22,658 bases of DNA, taken from assembly GCF_000372725.1 (NCBI RefSeq), contig NW_005195220.1:442893-465550 (forward strand). Direction: 5' to 3'. Source of the DNA: Emiliania huxleyi CCMP1516. Lineage: Eukaryota > Haptophyta > Isochrysidales > Noelaerhabdaceae. The notes below the pieces were generated by a model. That model searched no databases. It was given only the letters and a program-made list of their open reading frames with translations, and had not been told where the DNA came from. Below, in pieces: positions 9,110 through 16,197 of this stretch (positions are counted from its first letter, which is position 1; each line of letters begins with the position of its first letter). The translations under genes were made by a program, and so were the position numbers.

Positions 9110-9520
9110 TAGTGTCTCCGACTACCGGCGGGCGCTCCTCCTCTGACTATTCTAATATTACTGTTATTATCTCTGTCTCCGGCTACCGGCAGGCGCTCCT
9201 CCTCTCCGCGGCCATCACCGCCGCCTCCTCCGTCTTCCTGCTGCTCCTCCCCACGCCCTCCAGGCTCTCCAGGCAGCAGCGCGGCGGCGGCGGCGGCGGC
9301 GGGTCGTCCTCCGCCGGCCTGACTGGCTCTCCTCCCTCCACCCGTCCTTCAGCTGCGCGGCGCGTGTTTCTTTTTTTCACTCGGAGTGCCTCTCTCTAGG
9401 CTTCCTCTCGCTGCCCGTCCTCAAGCTCCGCGGCGCGCAGCTGCTGATGCTGGTGCGGCTGAAGATGGCGCTCGCCTTCCACATGTTTGCGCCCGTCTGG
9501 CAAGTCTCGATACGGGCGCG
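8176..9520 (+). CDS. MFS transporter, N-terminal half only (4 exons, truncated)
   Basis: The exons are 8176-8687, 8835-9030, 9193-9325 and 9400 to about 9520, joined by three GC-AG introns that keep one frame. The N-terminus has a proline run and one hydrophobic helix (ALLAVLVCWLLPALLYV). The loop between TM2 and TM3 is GRASDRVGRVPMLWVG, a clear form of the MFS signature G-x-x-x-D-R-x-G-R. Further helices are AVVPAALLNQNFSVCKALFS, GMAVGFSFMVGPILASALIS and LLLSAAITAASSVFLLLLP; after a Gly/Ser loop comes a seventh (LMLVRLKMALAFHMF) ending APVWQVSIRAR. The pattern resembles drug/tetracycline-type antiporters, but the substrate is unknown. Helices 8-12 are not found downstream, where tandem repeats take over. 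Either the gene is broken, or the remaining exons are hidden or misassembled. Exon ends are inferred from frame continuity. Confidence 0.7.
8688..8834 (+). other. GC-AG intron 1 of the MFS gene with exon-start copy
   Basis: 147 nt, from GCTCGCCGCC to GCACGTAG. GGCTCGCCG occurs at 8687-8695 and at 8834-8842, so the intron begins with a copy of the next exon's first bases. Removal joins GGCATGTG to GCTCGCCGTT (GMWLAVVPA) in frame. An inner inverted repeat, ATACGTGT/ACACGTAT, is also present. Confidence 0.7.
9031..9192 (+). other. GC-AG intron 2 of the MFS gene with three exon-start copies and a (TAG)n tract
   Basis: 162 nt. Three near-copies of a 26-nt segment (CTCCGACTACCG...GCGCTCCTCC) start at 9016, 9116 and 9177. 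Splicing from the first GCGCTCC (9031) to the AG before the third (9191-9192) gives SDYRRALLLSAAITA in frame. Between the first and second copies lies a TTATTA then (GTA)n microsatellite (about 9045-9113). The middle copy has no AG before its GCGCTCC, so it cannot be used as an acceptor. Confidence 0.7.
9326..9399 (+). other. GC-AG intron 3 of the MFS gene with diverged exon-start copy
   Basis: 74 nt, from GCTCTCCTCC to CTCTCTAG. Its first ~39 bases are a diverged copy of the downstream exon start at 9400: both contain CCCGTCCT, then AGCT, then CGCGGCGCG. Splicing gives SSSAGLTG|FLSLPVLKLRG in frame. Confidence 0.65.
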
Positions 9521-9727
9521 CTATCTCCCCATATCTCCCCATATCTCCCCATATCTCCCCGTCTGGCAAGTCTCGATACGGGCGCGCTATCTCCCCATAT
9601 CTCCCCATATCTCCCCATATCTCCCCGTCTGGCAAGTCTCGATACGGGCGCGCTATCTCCCCATATCTCCCCATATCTCCCCATATCTCCCCGTCTGGCA
9701 AGTCTCGATACGGGCGCGCTATCTAGG
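9495..9727 (+). repeat. 66-bp tandem repeat, three full units plus a partial one
   Basis: Units start at 9495, 9561 and 9627, with a 35-nt partial unit at 9693. Each unit is the exon segment GTCTGGCAAGTCTCGATACG plus GGCGCGCT, followed by (ATATCTCCCC)n. The layout (exon-start copy plus a ~38-nt core) and the unit length match the intron units of the methyltransferase gene, but these units end CCCC rather than AG. They are open in frame (22 codons per unit), so they could also be translated. Confidence 0.9.
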
Positions 9728-9789
9728 ATCCGCTATCTAGGATCCCTCACCCGCAGGGACACCTCCACCTGTGGCCCTGCACCTCCCCT

Positions 9790-9962
9790 TAGCACCCTAG
9801 CACCCTCTCGGAACCCTCTCGGAACCTTCTCGGAACGGGCGCGCTTCAACCTGTCTTCCTGTACTCCGGAACCCCTCTCGGAACCCCTCTCGGAACCCCT
9901 CTCAGACCCCTCTCGGACCCCTCTCGGACCCCTCTCGGACCCCTCTCGGACCCCTCTCCTCT
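9790..9962 (+). repeat. Degenerate CTCGGAACCC / CTCTCGGACCC tandem repeats
   Basis: Short 10-11 bp units built on CTCGGA[AC]CC run across this stretch, interrupted at about 9832-9873 by GGAACGGGCGCGCTTCAACC, which restates the MFS exon end (RARFNL). The same CTCGGAACCTTCTC word ends the first intron of the methyltransferase gene (about 16455-16470). I read this as decayed intron sequence. Confidence 0.7.
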
Positions 9963-10664
9963 AGGCCTAGTGACGTGCCTGCAGTGCCGCTCGCGCCCGC
10001 GACGCCGCCGCGACCGTCCGTCGGGGCGCTACCCGCTCACGCGTCCCCGGCGGCGGCGAGGATGACTGTGCGTGGTTCGCTGGTCCGGTCGCGCCCGTCG
10101 GAGGCGCGAAACGAGGCCAAGCTGGAGTGACGGCGGCGGCAGCGGCGGCGGGAGTTGCGGCAGCGGAGGGGGCGGGGACGCGGTCCTCCCGACGGCGGCT
10201 CTGTGTGCGGGCGGACTGATGCCTCTGTCACGTGCCTTGGCTGTGGCTGGCCCCCTGCCCCCCTGGTCTTGCTTGGCCTGTCTCCGGACGAGGCCATGCG
10301 CCGCGGGCCCGCGGCGGCAAAATTCCGGGGGAGTGTTGTCCTACTCCACAGCCCTAAAGTAGTGTGTGAAGTGTTCCCGGGCACTTTCTCATCCTCTCAC
10401 TCCCAGCGCCCAGCACACTCACTCTGTTCTATCACAGCGCGCACTGCGGACTGGCCTTCTCGTCTGCTCATAACCCCCGGCCCCGCGCACGCTCTTCGCG
10501 CGCGTCTTCGCTTCACACCTCGGCCTCTGCAGCAGGACTCACGGGTCCCTCTACGCTCCCTTTTTCTCCCTTTTTTTTGCAGGATGAGGCGTAGCCACCT
10601 TAGTGCATTCGCGCTCCCTTTTGCAGGATCGTGTTAGTCCCTTGAGGTGTTGTGGATTAGGCTC
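9963..10664. other. No recognised gene; GC-rich unassigned stretch
   Basis: A short frame from an ATG at 10063 ends ARNEAKLE then TGA near 10130. It could be the charged C-terminal tail of the truncated transporter, but no membrane helices link it to exon 4. From 10560 onward there are two close pyrimidine tracts ending in TTGCAGGAT (10575-10583 and 10619-10628), a small direct repeat. Nothing else is recognisable. Confidence 0.35.
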
Positions 10665-11407
10665 GTTGTGCGAGTATATGGGACACGATGTCTCAAATAT
10701 GAGGGGGTTTGACTCCTACCGGCTCCTGACGCTATTCCTGGCAGCTCTAATGACCAGGGTCGGTAGTGCTGTGGTAGAGGGTGCTCATACTAGCGCAAGA
10801 GCTGCCACGCTCGCCCAGACCGTCCCCTTCTGGGGCCGGTTCCGCAGCCCGCGAGAGCCGACAGCGGGGCCGTGCCGCGGGTGCCTACTGCCGAGTGCCA
10901 CAAACACTGCGCCGTCCCGCCATCACCTACAGGCTGTCTTGTGTGATGGTTGGGATGTCCAAACGCCACCATCTTGGTTCTTGCGACCTCAAACCCGCAA
11001 GCTGTATGGGTGGTCCTGACGTCGACAGACGCCCAATGACCACGGTGAAGCTGAGCCGGAACGCGTCGACAAGTCTCGCCTGAGCCCGTGGCGGTCGCCG
11101 GCTGGGTCGCTGTGCACGGGCCGGTACCTCAGGCGTCACCTCCGCAGCCTCAGGTCTCACACTCCATCACCTCCGACGGGACGCTCTCGGTGGCACGCTC
11201 GGCGGCGACTTTGTGGCAGCCCCACAGCGAGCGCGGCATCGAGCCTGTTCGGTCTGGTCGGTTCGCGGCACTCACTGGGTGCCAGGGAGTGCCGCCGACA
11301 CGCGAGCGGTGCTTCCTGGCAGCGCGCGCCGGCTGTGGGGCTGCCACAAACTCGAGTCACGCTTTTTGGGACATTTTCGACGCTTTTGTCCCATATACTC
11401 GCACAAC
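10665..11407. mobile_element. 743-bp element with 20-bp perfect terminal inverted repeats
   Basis: GTTGTGCGAGTATATGGGAC (10665-10684) is repeated as its exact reverse complement at 11388-11407. The similarity continues imperfectly inward for about 20 more bases. This is the layout of a non-autonomous DNA transposon or MITE. No obvious target-site duplication flanks it and no transposase-like protein is encoded; the inner frames (for example 10603-11019) are unrecognised. A second, nested hairpin lies near its right end. Confidence 0.6.
11210..11350. repeat. 19-bp perfect inverted repeat nested in the TIR element
   Basis: TTTGTGGCAGCCCCACAGC (11210-11228) pairs exactly with GCTGTGGGGCTGCCACAAA (11332-11350), giving a 141-nt stem-loop. 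Inside, GGCACTC and GAGTGCC can pair as well. It could be the inverted repeats of a second small element inserted in the first, or a structured transcript. Confidence 0.75.
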
Positions 11408-12072
11408 ATGCCATTATTCCCTTCTTTTCGTGTACGTGTTACGCTTACAAGCTTCCTTGAGTGATGAGTCGCTCTCTCTCTCTCTCTCTCGCCCCGATGC
11501 GGCGCTCGTCTACCTCGCGAGCGTCGCCCAAGTGCCCGCCATCGAGTAGAAGACTGAGGTGAACGCATCTCAGAGGGCTGCCTGCCCAAAGTCGCCTCGA
11601 ACGGCTCGGCTCTCTCGCGGTCGCGCGGCCCTCGCCGCTCGCGCTGTGCGCCCGCGGATATCAAGGCCGGCGCCCCGTTCCCCCCGCCCCGCCCCCCGCC
11701 GCCCCCCGCCGCCCGCGCCCCCCGAGGCCCCCGGGCTTTGGGGCGTGGGCACTAGCGCCGTGGCCGTGCGTGTAAGGAGCGTAGATAAGCCGAGCGATGG
11801 CCTGATATGTTGGCCCGCGCGCTCGGCGCTCCACACACACCGCACACACACACACTCACACACACACACAGGTCCTCGCTGTCACACAGGGGCCGTCACA
11901 CACACGGCACAGCCAGAGAGGAGACACGATATTGTCTCCCCGGATATTTCTCTTTTCGGTGGCTCGCCCCCCAAGTTGTCACGGTCTGAAAAGAGGTAAA
12001 AGAACAACGGGCTCCTTCACGCACCATCAAGCGAGACCCTCTCCCCTGGGGGTTTGCTCGCGGTCCCTCTCT
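11408..12072. other. Unassigned stretch with CT and CA microsatellites
   Basis: It contains a CT run at about 11471-11490 and a CA-rich tract at 11831-11871. An open frame just before 11549 reads DAALVYLASVAQVPAIE before a stop; it is short and unplaced. GC-rich C runs occupy about 11676-11730. No gene is supported. Confidence 0.4.
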
Positions 12073-12143
12073 TGTGTGGTGGTGGCGTGCCGTTCTCCCA
12101 TCCCTCCCTTGGTTCTCCGTTTTCTTTCTTTCTTAGCACACAG
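12073..12143 (+). repeat. Dispersed intron-like repeat, copy C
   Basis: It starts TGTGTGGTGGTGGCGTGCCG, continues TTCTCCCATCCCTCCCTTGG and ends TTTCTTTCTTTCTTAG with a second AG (CACACAG) 7 nt later. It is nearly identical to copy B (1853-1921) and shares its second half with copy A. It keeps splice-acceptor features although no coding exon is evident on either side. Confidence 0.65.
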
Positions 12144-12447
12144 GTTCGATGCGCGAAGAAATTCTTAAAGAAATCTCTGGGGGGAGGCGAGGGCCCTAGG
12201 GGGTACCCATGCGGGGGGGAGATGGGGCCCCCCAGCCCGCCGCAGGCCCCGATATTTTGGTATTTTTTTTGCCAGATTTTTTACTTGTTTTCATGGGAAC
12301 TCGGCGTACTTGCGGCCATGCTATCACGCCTTGCGACATCCTTTCGGCGCTGCTGACCGTGCCATGCTGCTCAACTGACCGCCTGCATAGCTCGCGGCCT
12401 TAGTCTTCGGCATTCAGTGACGACCTGATCGTACGGCCAGTAGGAAG

Positions 12448-12903
12448 GTGTCCTTCCAGCGTGTGCACGCTTCTGACGCAATGCGCGTCACAAACTGCCT
12501 CGGATTGGCTGCTGGCACTCTCGAGGCTATGCCTACACAGCCTCGCGCGCATGGGCAGTCAAGAGGGACCATGCACCTTCTCAGGACAGCGCCGGTGCCT
12601 CTCTCTTGGACCGGCAAACGTGGTGGTCTCGTGTCACCGATGTGGGACCAGTGCGGCATCGCGCCATCGACAGCTCTGAACTGCGCCTCACCACTGACCG
12701 GGAAGGCCGCCAAGTGGGTCAGCACCGGTCGCACATTGATGGCAGCAGTCAGCAGCGCATGTCTGATAGCTAGAGCAGCAGCGTCAGGGTCGCAGGGTCG
12801 GATCGTGTCAAGCCTCTCGCCCGGCCGGCCGCGTGCAGACGATGGTTGGAGGGTCTATCTGTATGTACTTCTCGAGATCTCTCCAAATCTGCCCTCTGAT
12901 TAA
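12448..12903 (+). CDS. Hypothetical ORF, 151 aa
   Basis: The frame is open from a start-like codon at 12448 to TAA at 12901-12903. It has no domain, signal or repeat I recognise. The opposite strand is also open over much of the interval, so it may be chance in GC-rich DNA. I list it only because it is the longest open frame between the TIR element and 13000. Confidence 0.15.
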   Translation: MSFQRVHASDAMRVTNCLGLAAGTLEAMPTQPRAHGQSRGTMHLLRTAPVPLSWTGKRGGLVSPMWDQCGIAPSTALNCASPLTGKAAKWVSTGRTLMAAVSSACLIARAAASGSQGRIVSSLSPGRPRADDGWRVYLYVLLEISPNLPSD

Positions 12904-13031
12904 CCTAGCTTAATCGGGAAGTCGGTGCTAGTGGAGACTAAATAAATAAACAAAGAGCTTGACAAATACCAAATTCCAAATCGCAAACATAGACAGCCAA
13001 AAACAGGCGGCGACGTGGCATACGAGCTCGC

Positions 13032-13701
13032 ATGACTCCAAGGACGCACGAGCGAGAAGCAGCACCAGCAGACAGAGCCATGACTATGACGGTTCAGCGC
13101 GTGAACGCCAACTCACCGGCACAGGCCGTGAAGAGCCGCGCCCGCGGGCCGACGATTACGCAGCTGCGCGCCAAGCAGGCCGCTCTTGTGGCCGCAGCCG
13201 AGCTCGCAGCTTCAAGTGACGCCGAGGCGAGTGTGGTGAGGCCGCCCGTTGACGAAGCCAAGCGGTGGGCAGGCGGCAAAGGCCGCAAAGTGGGCTTCGC
13301 AAAAGCACGGGCCACTTTCCGTGGCGGCGGCACGGGAATCGCGGCGACGGCGGCGAAGCACGACTCGGCTCATCAAGAAGGCTCGCTGGCGCGGCACGGA
13401 GCCTATCGCGCGGGAGACTCCAGCGGGCTCGGCGTCTGTTGTGACGATGCCGCATCGCAAGGATTTTGCCTCCGACAAGGAGCACCAAGTGAAGTTCAAC
13501 CTGTGGCTGAAGACGGGCGACTTCAAAGGCAAGGTGCTCAAAAATAAATCCACCTGCGCGAGCAGGATCTTGGAAGGACGATCAGGGACACAGGGGAACG
13601 GGAGCGGGGAGCGCATCGCGACACGGAGGGGGGCTGGGCAGGTTTCACCCGCACACGACAGGGTCCCAGAAATTCCCCTCTCGCGCCGTGAGGACCTCTG
13701 A
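13032..13701 (+). CDS. Possible small gene split over two frames
   Basis: Frame one (13032-13547) is open and protein-like at its start (ATG at 13080: MTMTVQRVNANSPAQAVKSR, then TQLRAKQAALVAAAELAAS). A second frame (13249-13701) becomes more protein-like from about 13355 to 13545 (TRLIKKARWRGTEPIARE, MPHRKDFASDKEHQVKFN, LWLKTGDFKGKV). A frameshift or small intron near 13300-13360 could join them. I do not recognise the product. The second frame then runs into the inverted repeat copy at 13551. Confidence 0.3.
13551..13595 (-). repeat. Inverted partial copy (D) of the repeat at 644-687
   Basis: The reverse complement reads CCTGTGTCCCTGATCGTCCT, then TCCAAGATCCTGCTCGCGCA and GGTG. It differs from 644-687 at only a few positions. 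In one frame both encode PDRPSKILL[VA]QV, one difference being synonymous (AAA/AAG). The downstream pyrimidine-rich half found in copy A is absent here. Confidence 0.6.
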
Positions 13702-14286
13702 CTCGCAGGAGTGTGAGGACCTCGCTCGCTGGTCGATCTCGCTGGGTGGAGTGAGGCTATGCAGTAGCGAGAGGCAGGCCGGGAATAAAAACGGACACCT
13801 CTCTACTGTGAGATGGGTAAAAAGGAACAGGCCCCCGCCCTTGCGATCTTTGTGCAGGGTTCTTTGTGGGTGTGCGTGTGGTCGGGCGACTAGCCGGGGT
13901 CGTCCTCCCGATGGCCACTAGTGGAGCCGGGGCCCCGTTTTCCCGCACTGCGGCGCGGCGCACGGTCGACGGTGCCTCCGGGGGCCCCCGCCTCCCCCCA
14001 GAGAAAGAAATACGACTCGAGCAGCAGGCGTGTACGGCTTTTTATAGCACTAGCAGGAGAGGGTCGCGGTACCAGCAGATCACCAGTCGAGGTGTCCACT
14101 CAGACATCGCGTGGATCATCGGGGACGATATAGCGCGGCGAGGCACGGGCTGGCACATGTGCATGGACATGTGTGTTCGAAACTGTTTGTGTGGCGCGGC
14201 GCGCGCGCTGGCCAGGCTCACAGCCCCACGTCCTTTTCGAACACCCCCCACCCAACCTCCCCGCTCGCTCGAGCGCCATGCCGCCA
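13596..14286. other. Spacer downstream of the ankyrin/U-box gene; nothing recognised
   Basis: I see no gene. The last part should hold the 3' untranslated region of the minus-strand ankyrin/U-box gene. Open frames around 13866-14477 are mostly shadows of that gene or lack any recognisable feature. Confidence 0.4.
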
Positions 14287-15840
14287 TCAAGCCCGCGCCT
14301 GCTGCCACTCTCGAATCTGCCGGCGCAGAACGTGGATGGTGGAGAGAAAAGTGTGCTCGAGTGCCTCGCCCGTCATCGGGCTCGTCGACTTGGTCGCGAG
14401 CCAGCGCTCCATCGCCGTCCGCTCGTAGGCGTGCCCGTCCGCCGCCATCACCGGGTCAACCATCAGCTCGGTCGTGATCGGGCAGATGAAGTCGGCCGGC
14501 GGCTCCTCCTCCCTCGCAGCCGGCGCCTCTGCAGCTGCCGACGGCCCTTGCGCCTCCGCCGCCCGCCTTTCCTGCTCCAGCCTCGCGCTCTCCTCGAGCG
14601 CCGCCGCCAGCTCCGCCTCCTCCGCCGCCGCCAGCCCGCCCTCTTCCTCCTCTCCCGCCGCCGCTCCGTCCTCTTCCTCCTCTCCCACCGCCGCCTCGGC
14701 CTCTTGCGACGGCCCAGCGCCTCCCCCGCCGCTGCCCTTCTTCTTCTTCTTGCCCTTCTTCTTGCCCTTCTTCTTCTCCTTGGCGCGCGCCTCCGCCTCC
14801 TCCTCCGCCAGCAGCTCCTCAGCGTGCCGCTCCGCCTCGGCCTCCCTCGCCGCCGCCTCCAAAGCGCGCTCGCACTCGGCGTGGCCCTTCTCCTTGGCAA
14901 GCTGCAGCGCCGTATGCCCCTCCGAGGTGCGCGCCGCTGCGTCTGCGCCCGCCCGCAGGAGGAAGAGCACGACGGCGGGCTGGCCGTTCTCGCACGCAAC
15001 GTGCAGCGGCGTGAAACCGTCTTCCTCGGCCTGATTGATCGCCGCGCCATCCTCGAGAAGCAGACGGGCGCACTCGAGGTGGTTATTCTCGCACGCGATG
15101 AATAGCGGCGTGGCGCCGCTCTCCTCGGCCTGGTTGATCGCCGCACCAGCCTTCACGAGCAGCCGAACGCACTCGGGATGGCCCTCCTGGCTCGCAATGA
15201 ACAGCGGCGTGCAACCATCGTTCATCGCTTGGTTGATGTCAGCGCCAACGTCGCGCAACAGCTGGGCGCACTCGATATGCCCCTTCTGGCACGTCATGAA
15301 CAGCGGCGTGCCACCATTCTGCGTGGCTTGGTTGACCGCTGCGCCGACCTCGAGGAGCAGCCGGGCGATCTCGGGGTGGTTGTTCTGGCATGCGATGTAA
15401 AGCGGCGTAACGCCGTCCACATCGGCTTGGTTGATCGCCGCACCAGCCTTCACGAGCAGCTGGGCGCACCCGAGGTGGCCGTTCTGGCACGTGATGAATA
15501 GCGGCGTGGTGCCGTCGTTTAGACTTTGGTCGACCGCCGCGCTGGCCCCGAGGAGCAGCCCGACGCACTCGACGTGGCCAAGCTGGCACGCAATGTACAG
15601 CGCGGTACCGCCGTAGCCGTCAGCCGCCCCCGCGCTCGCGCCGCTGTCGAGCAGCAGCCGCACCGCCTCAGCCTGCCCGTGGCAAGCGGCCCAGGTCAGC
15701 AGCGTGTCCTGCGCGTCGGTGTCGAGCCGCGCGTCGAGCAGGTCCGTGAGCGCCGCGCCGCGCGTCCGCCCGGACAGGAGGGCGCGCAGCAAGGTCAGGT
15801 CGCCCGCGGCCAGGGCGCCTAGCGCTCTGTCACCCATCAT
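14287..15840 (-). CDS. Ankyrin-repeat / U-box protein (predicted E3 ubiquitin ligase)
   Basis: Start ATG at 15840 (MMGDRALG); the upstream extension is low-complexity and probably untranslated. Stop TGA at 14289-14287, 517 aa, no introns. Nine ankyrin repeats span about residues 45-340, each with variants of TPLFIACQNGHLECARLLL and an unusual recurring INQA. A Lys- and Glu/Ala-rich linker (about 340-445), probably coiled coil, leads to a C-terminal U-box (450-517: FICPITTELMVDPVMAADGH, AYERTAMERWL, SPMTGEAL). U-boxes recruit E2 enzymes; the ankyrin array would bind the substrate. The repeats are close to identical at DNA level with a 99-bp period, which suggests recent expansion. It is divergently paired with the methyltransferase gene, 357 bp away. 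Confidence 0.9.
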   Translation of the reverse strand: MMGDRALGALAAGDLTLLRALLSGRTRGAALTDLLDARLDTDAQDTLLTWAACHGQAEAVRLLLDSGASAGAADGYGGTALYIACQLGHVECVGLLLGASAAVDQSLNDGTTPLFITCQNGHLGCAQLLVKAGAAINQADVDGVTPLYIACQNNHPEIARLLLEVGAAVNQATQNGGTPLFMTCQKGHIECAQLLRDVGADINQAMNDGCTPLFIASQEGHPECVRLLVKAGAAINQAEESGATPLFIACENNHLECARLLLEDGAAINQAEEDGFTPLHVACENGQPAVVLFLLRAGADAAARTSEGHTALQLAKEKGHAECERALEAAAREAEAERHAEELLAEEEAEARAKEKKKGKKKGKKKKKGSGGGGAGPSQEAEAAVGEEEEDGAAAGEEEEGGLAAAEEAELAAALEESARLEQERRAAEAQGPSAAAEAPAAREEEPPADFICPITTELMVDPVMAADGHAYERTAMERWLATKSTSPMTGEALEHTFLSTIHVLRRQIREWQQARA

Positions 15841-16197
15841 GCATGCAAAGATGCATGAGGCCGAAAAAAGAAAAACCGATCTGAACGTGAGGGACACAGG
15901 AATACGAGCAGAGACATTGTGACACCTTTTTCTTTTTAATGGCGGCCGAGAGCGCGGAGCCCGCGGAGGACGGCCGCGCCTGGTGCTGCGACGACGTGCA
16001 CGAAGGCACCCTCCACAACGGCTCGGGCGACGCGCGCGTCGACGGCGATTGTGGCGATCCGGCGGCAGCCGCGGCGGCCACGGCGGCTCGGCTCCAGGTT
16101 TCCGGTGCCGGCCGCGTCTCTGCCAAGCCACGGTGAGGACCACCGACCCTGAGTGCGACGGTAGGCGCTGGCGGAGCGCGGTCGCAAGCGTGCTCGG
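15841..16197. promoter_or_regulatory. Shared upstream region of two divergent genes
   Basis: These 357 bp separate the starts of the ankyrin/U-box gene (-) and the methyltransferase gene (+), so it probably contains both promoters. A T-rich CTTTTTCTTTTTAATGG lies near 15925-15942. An open frame on the + strand from ATG 15939 (MAAESAEPAEDGRAWC) ends at 16135 and could be a 5' exon or upstream ORF of the methyltransferase; CACGGTGAGG at its end resembles a donor, but no acceptor at a sensible distance was found. Confidence 0.4.

Noticed and set aside
9396..9701. Minus-strand repeat protein (GEIWGDMGRYGEI units)
   Set aside because: Translation of the 66-bp tandem array; no supporting context.
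14463..15146. Arg-rich ORFs overlapping the ankyrin/U-box gene in other frames
   Set aside because: Shadow frames of GC-rich coding DNA; the ankyrin and U-box frame is unambiguous.
16136..16197. Short GT-AG intron joining the 15939 ORF to the methyltransferase
   Set aside because: The only nearby acceptor would give an intron of about 30 nt, well below any other here, with no motif support.
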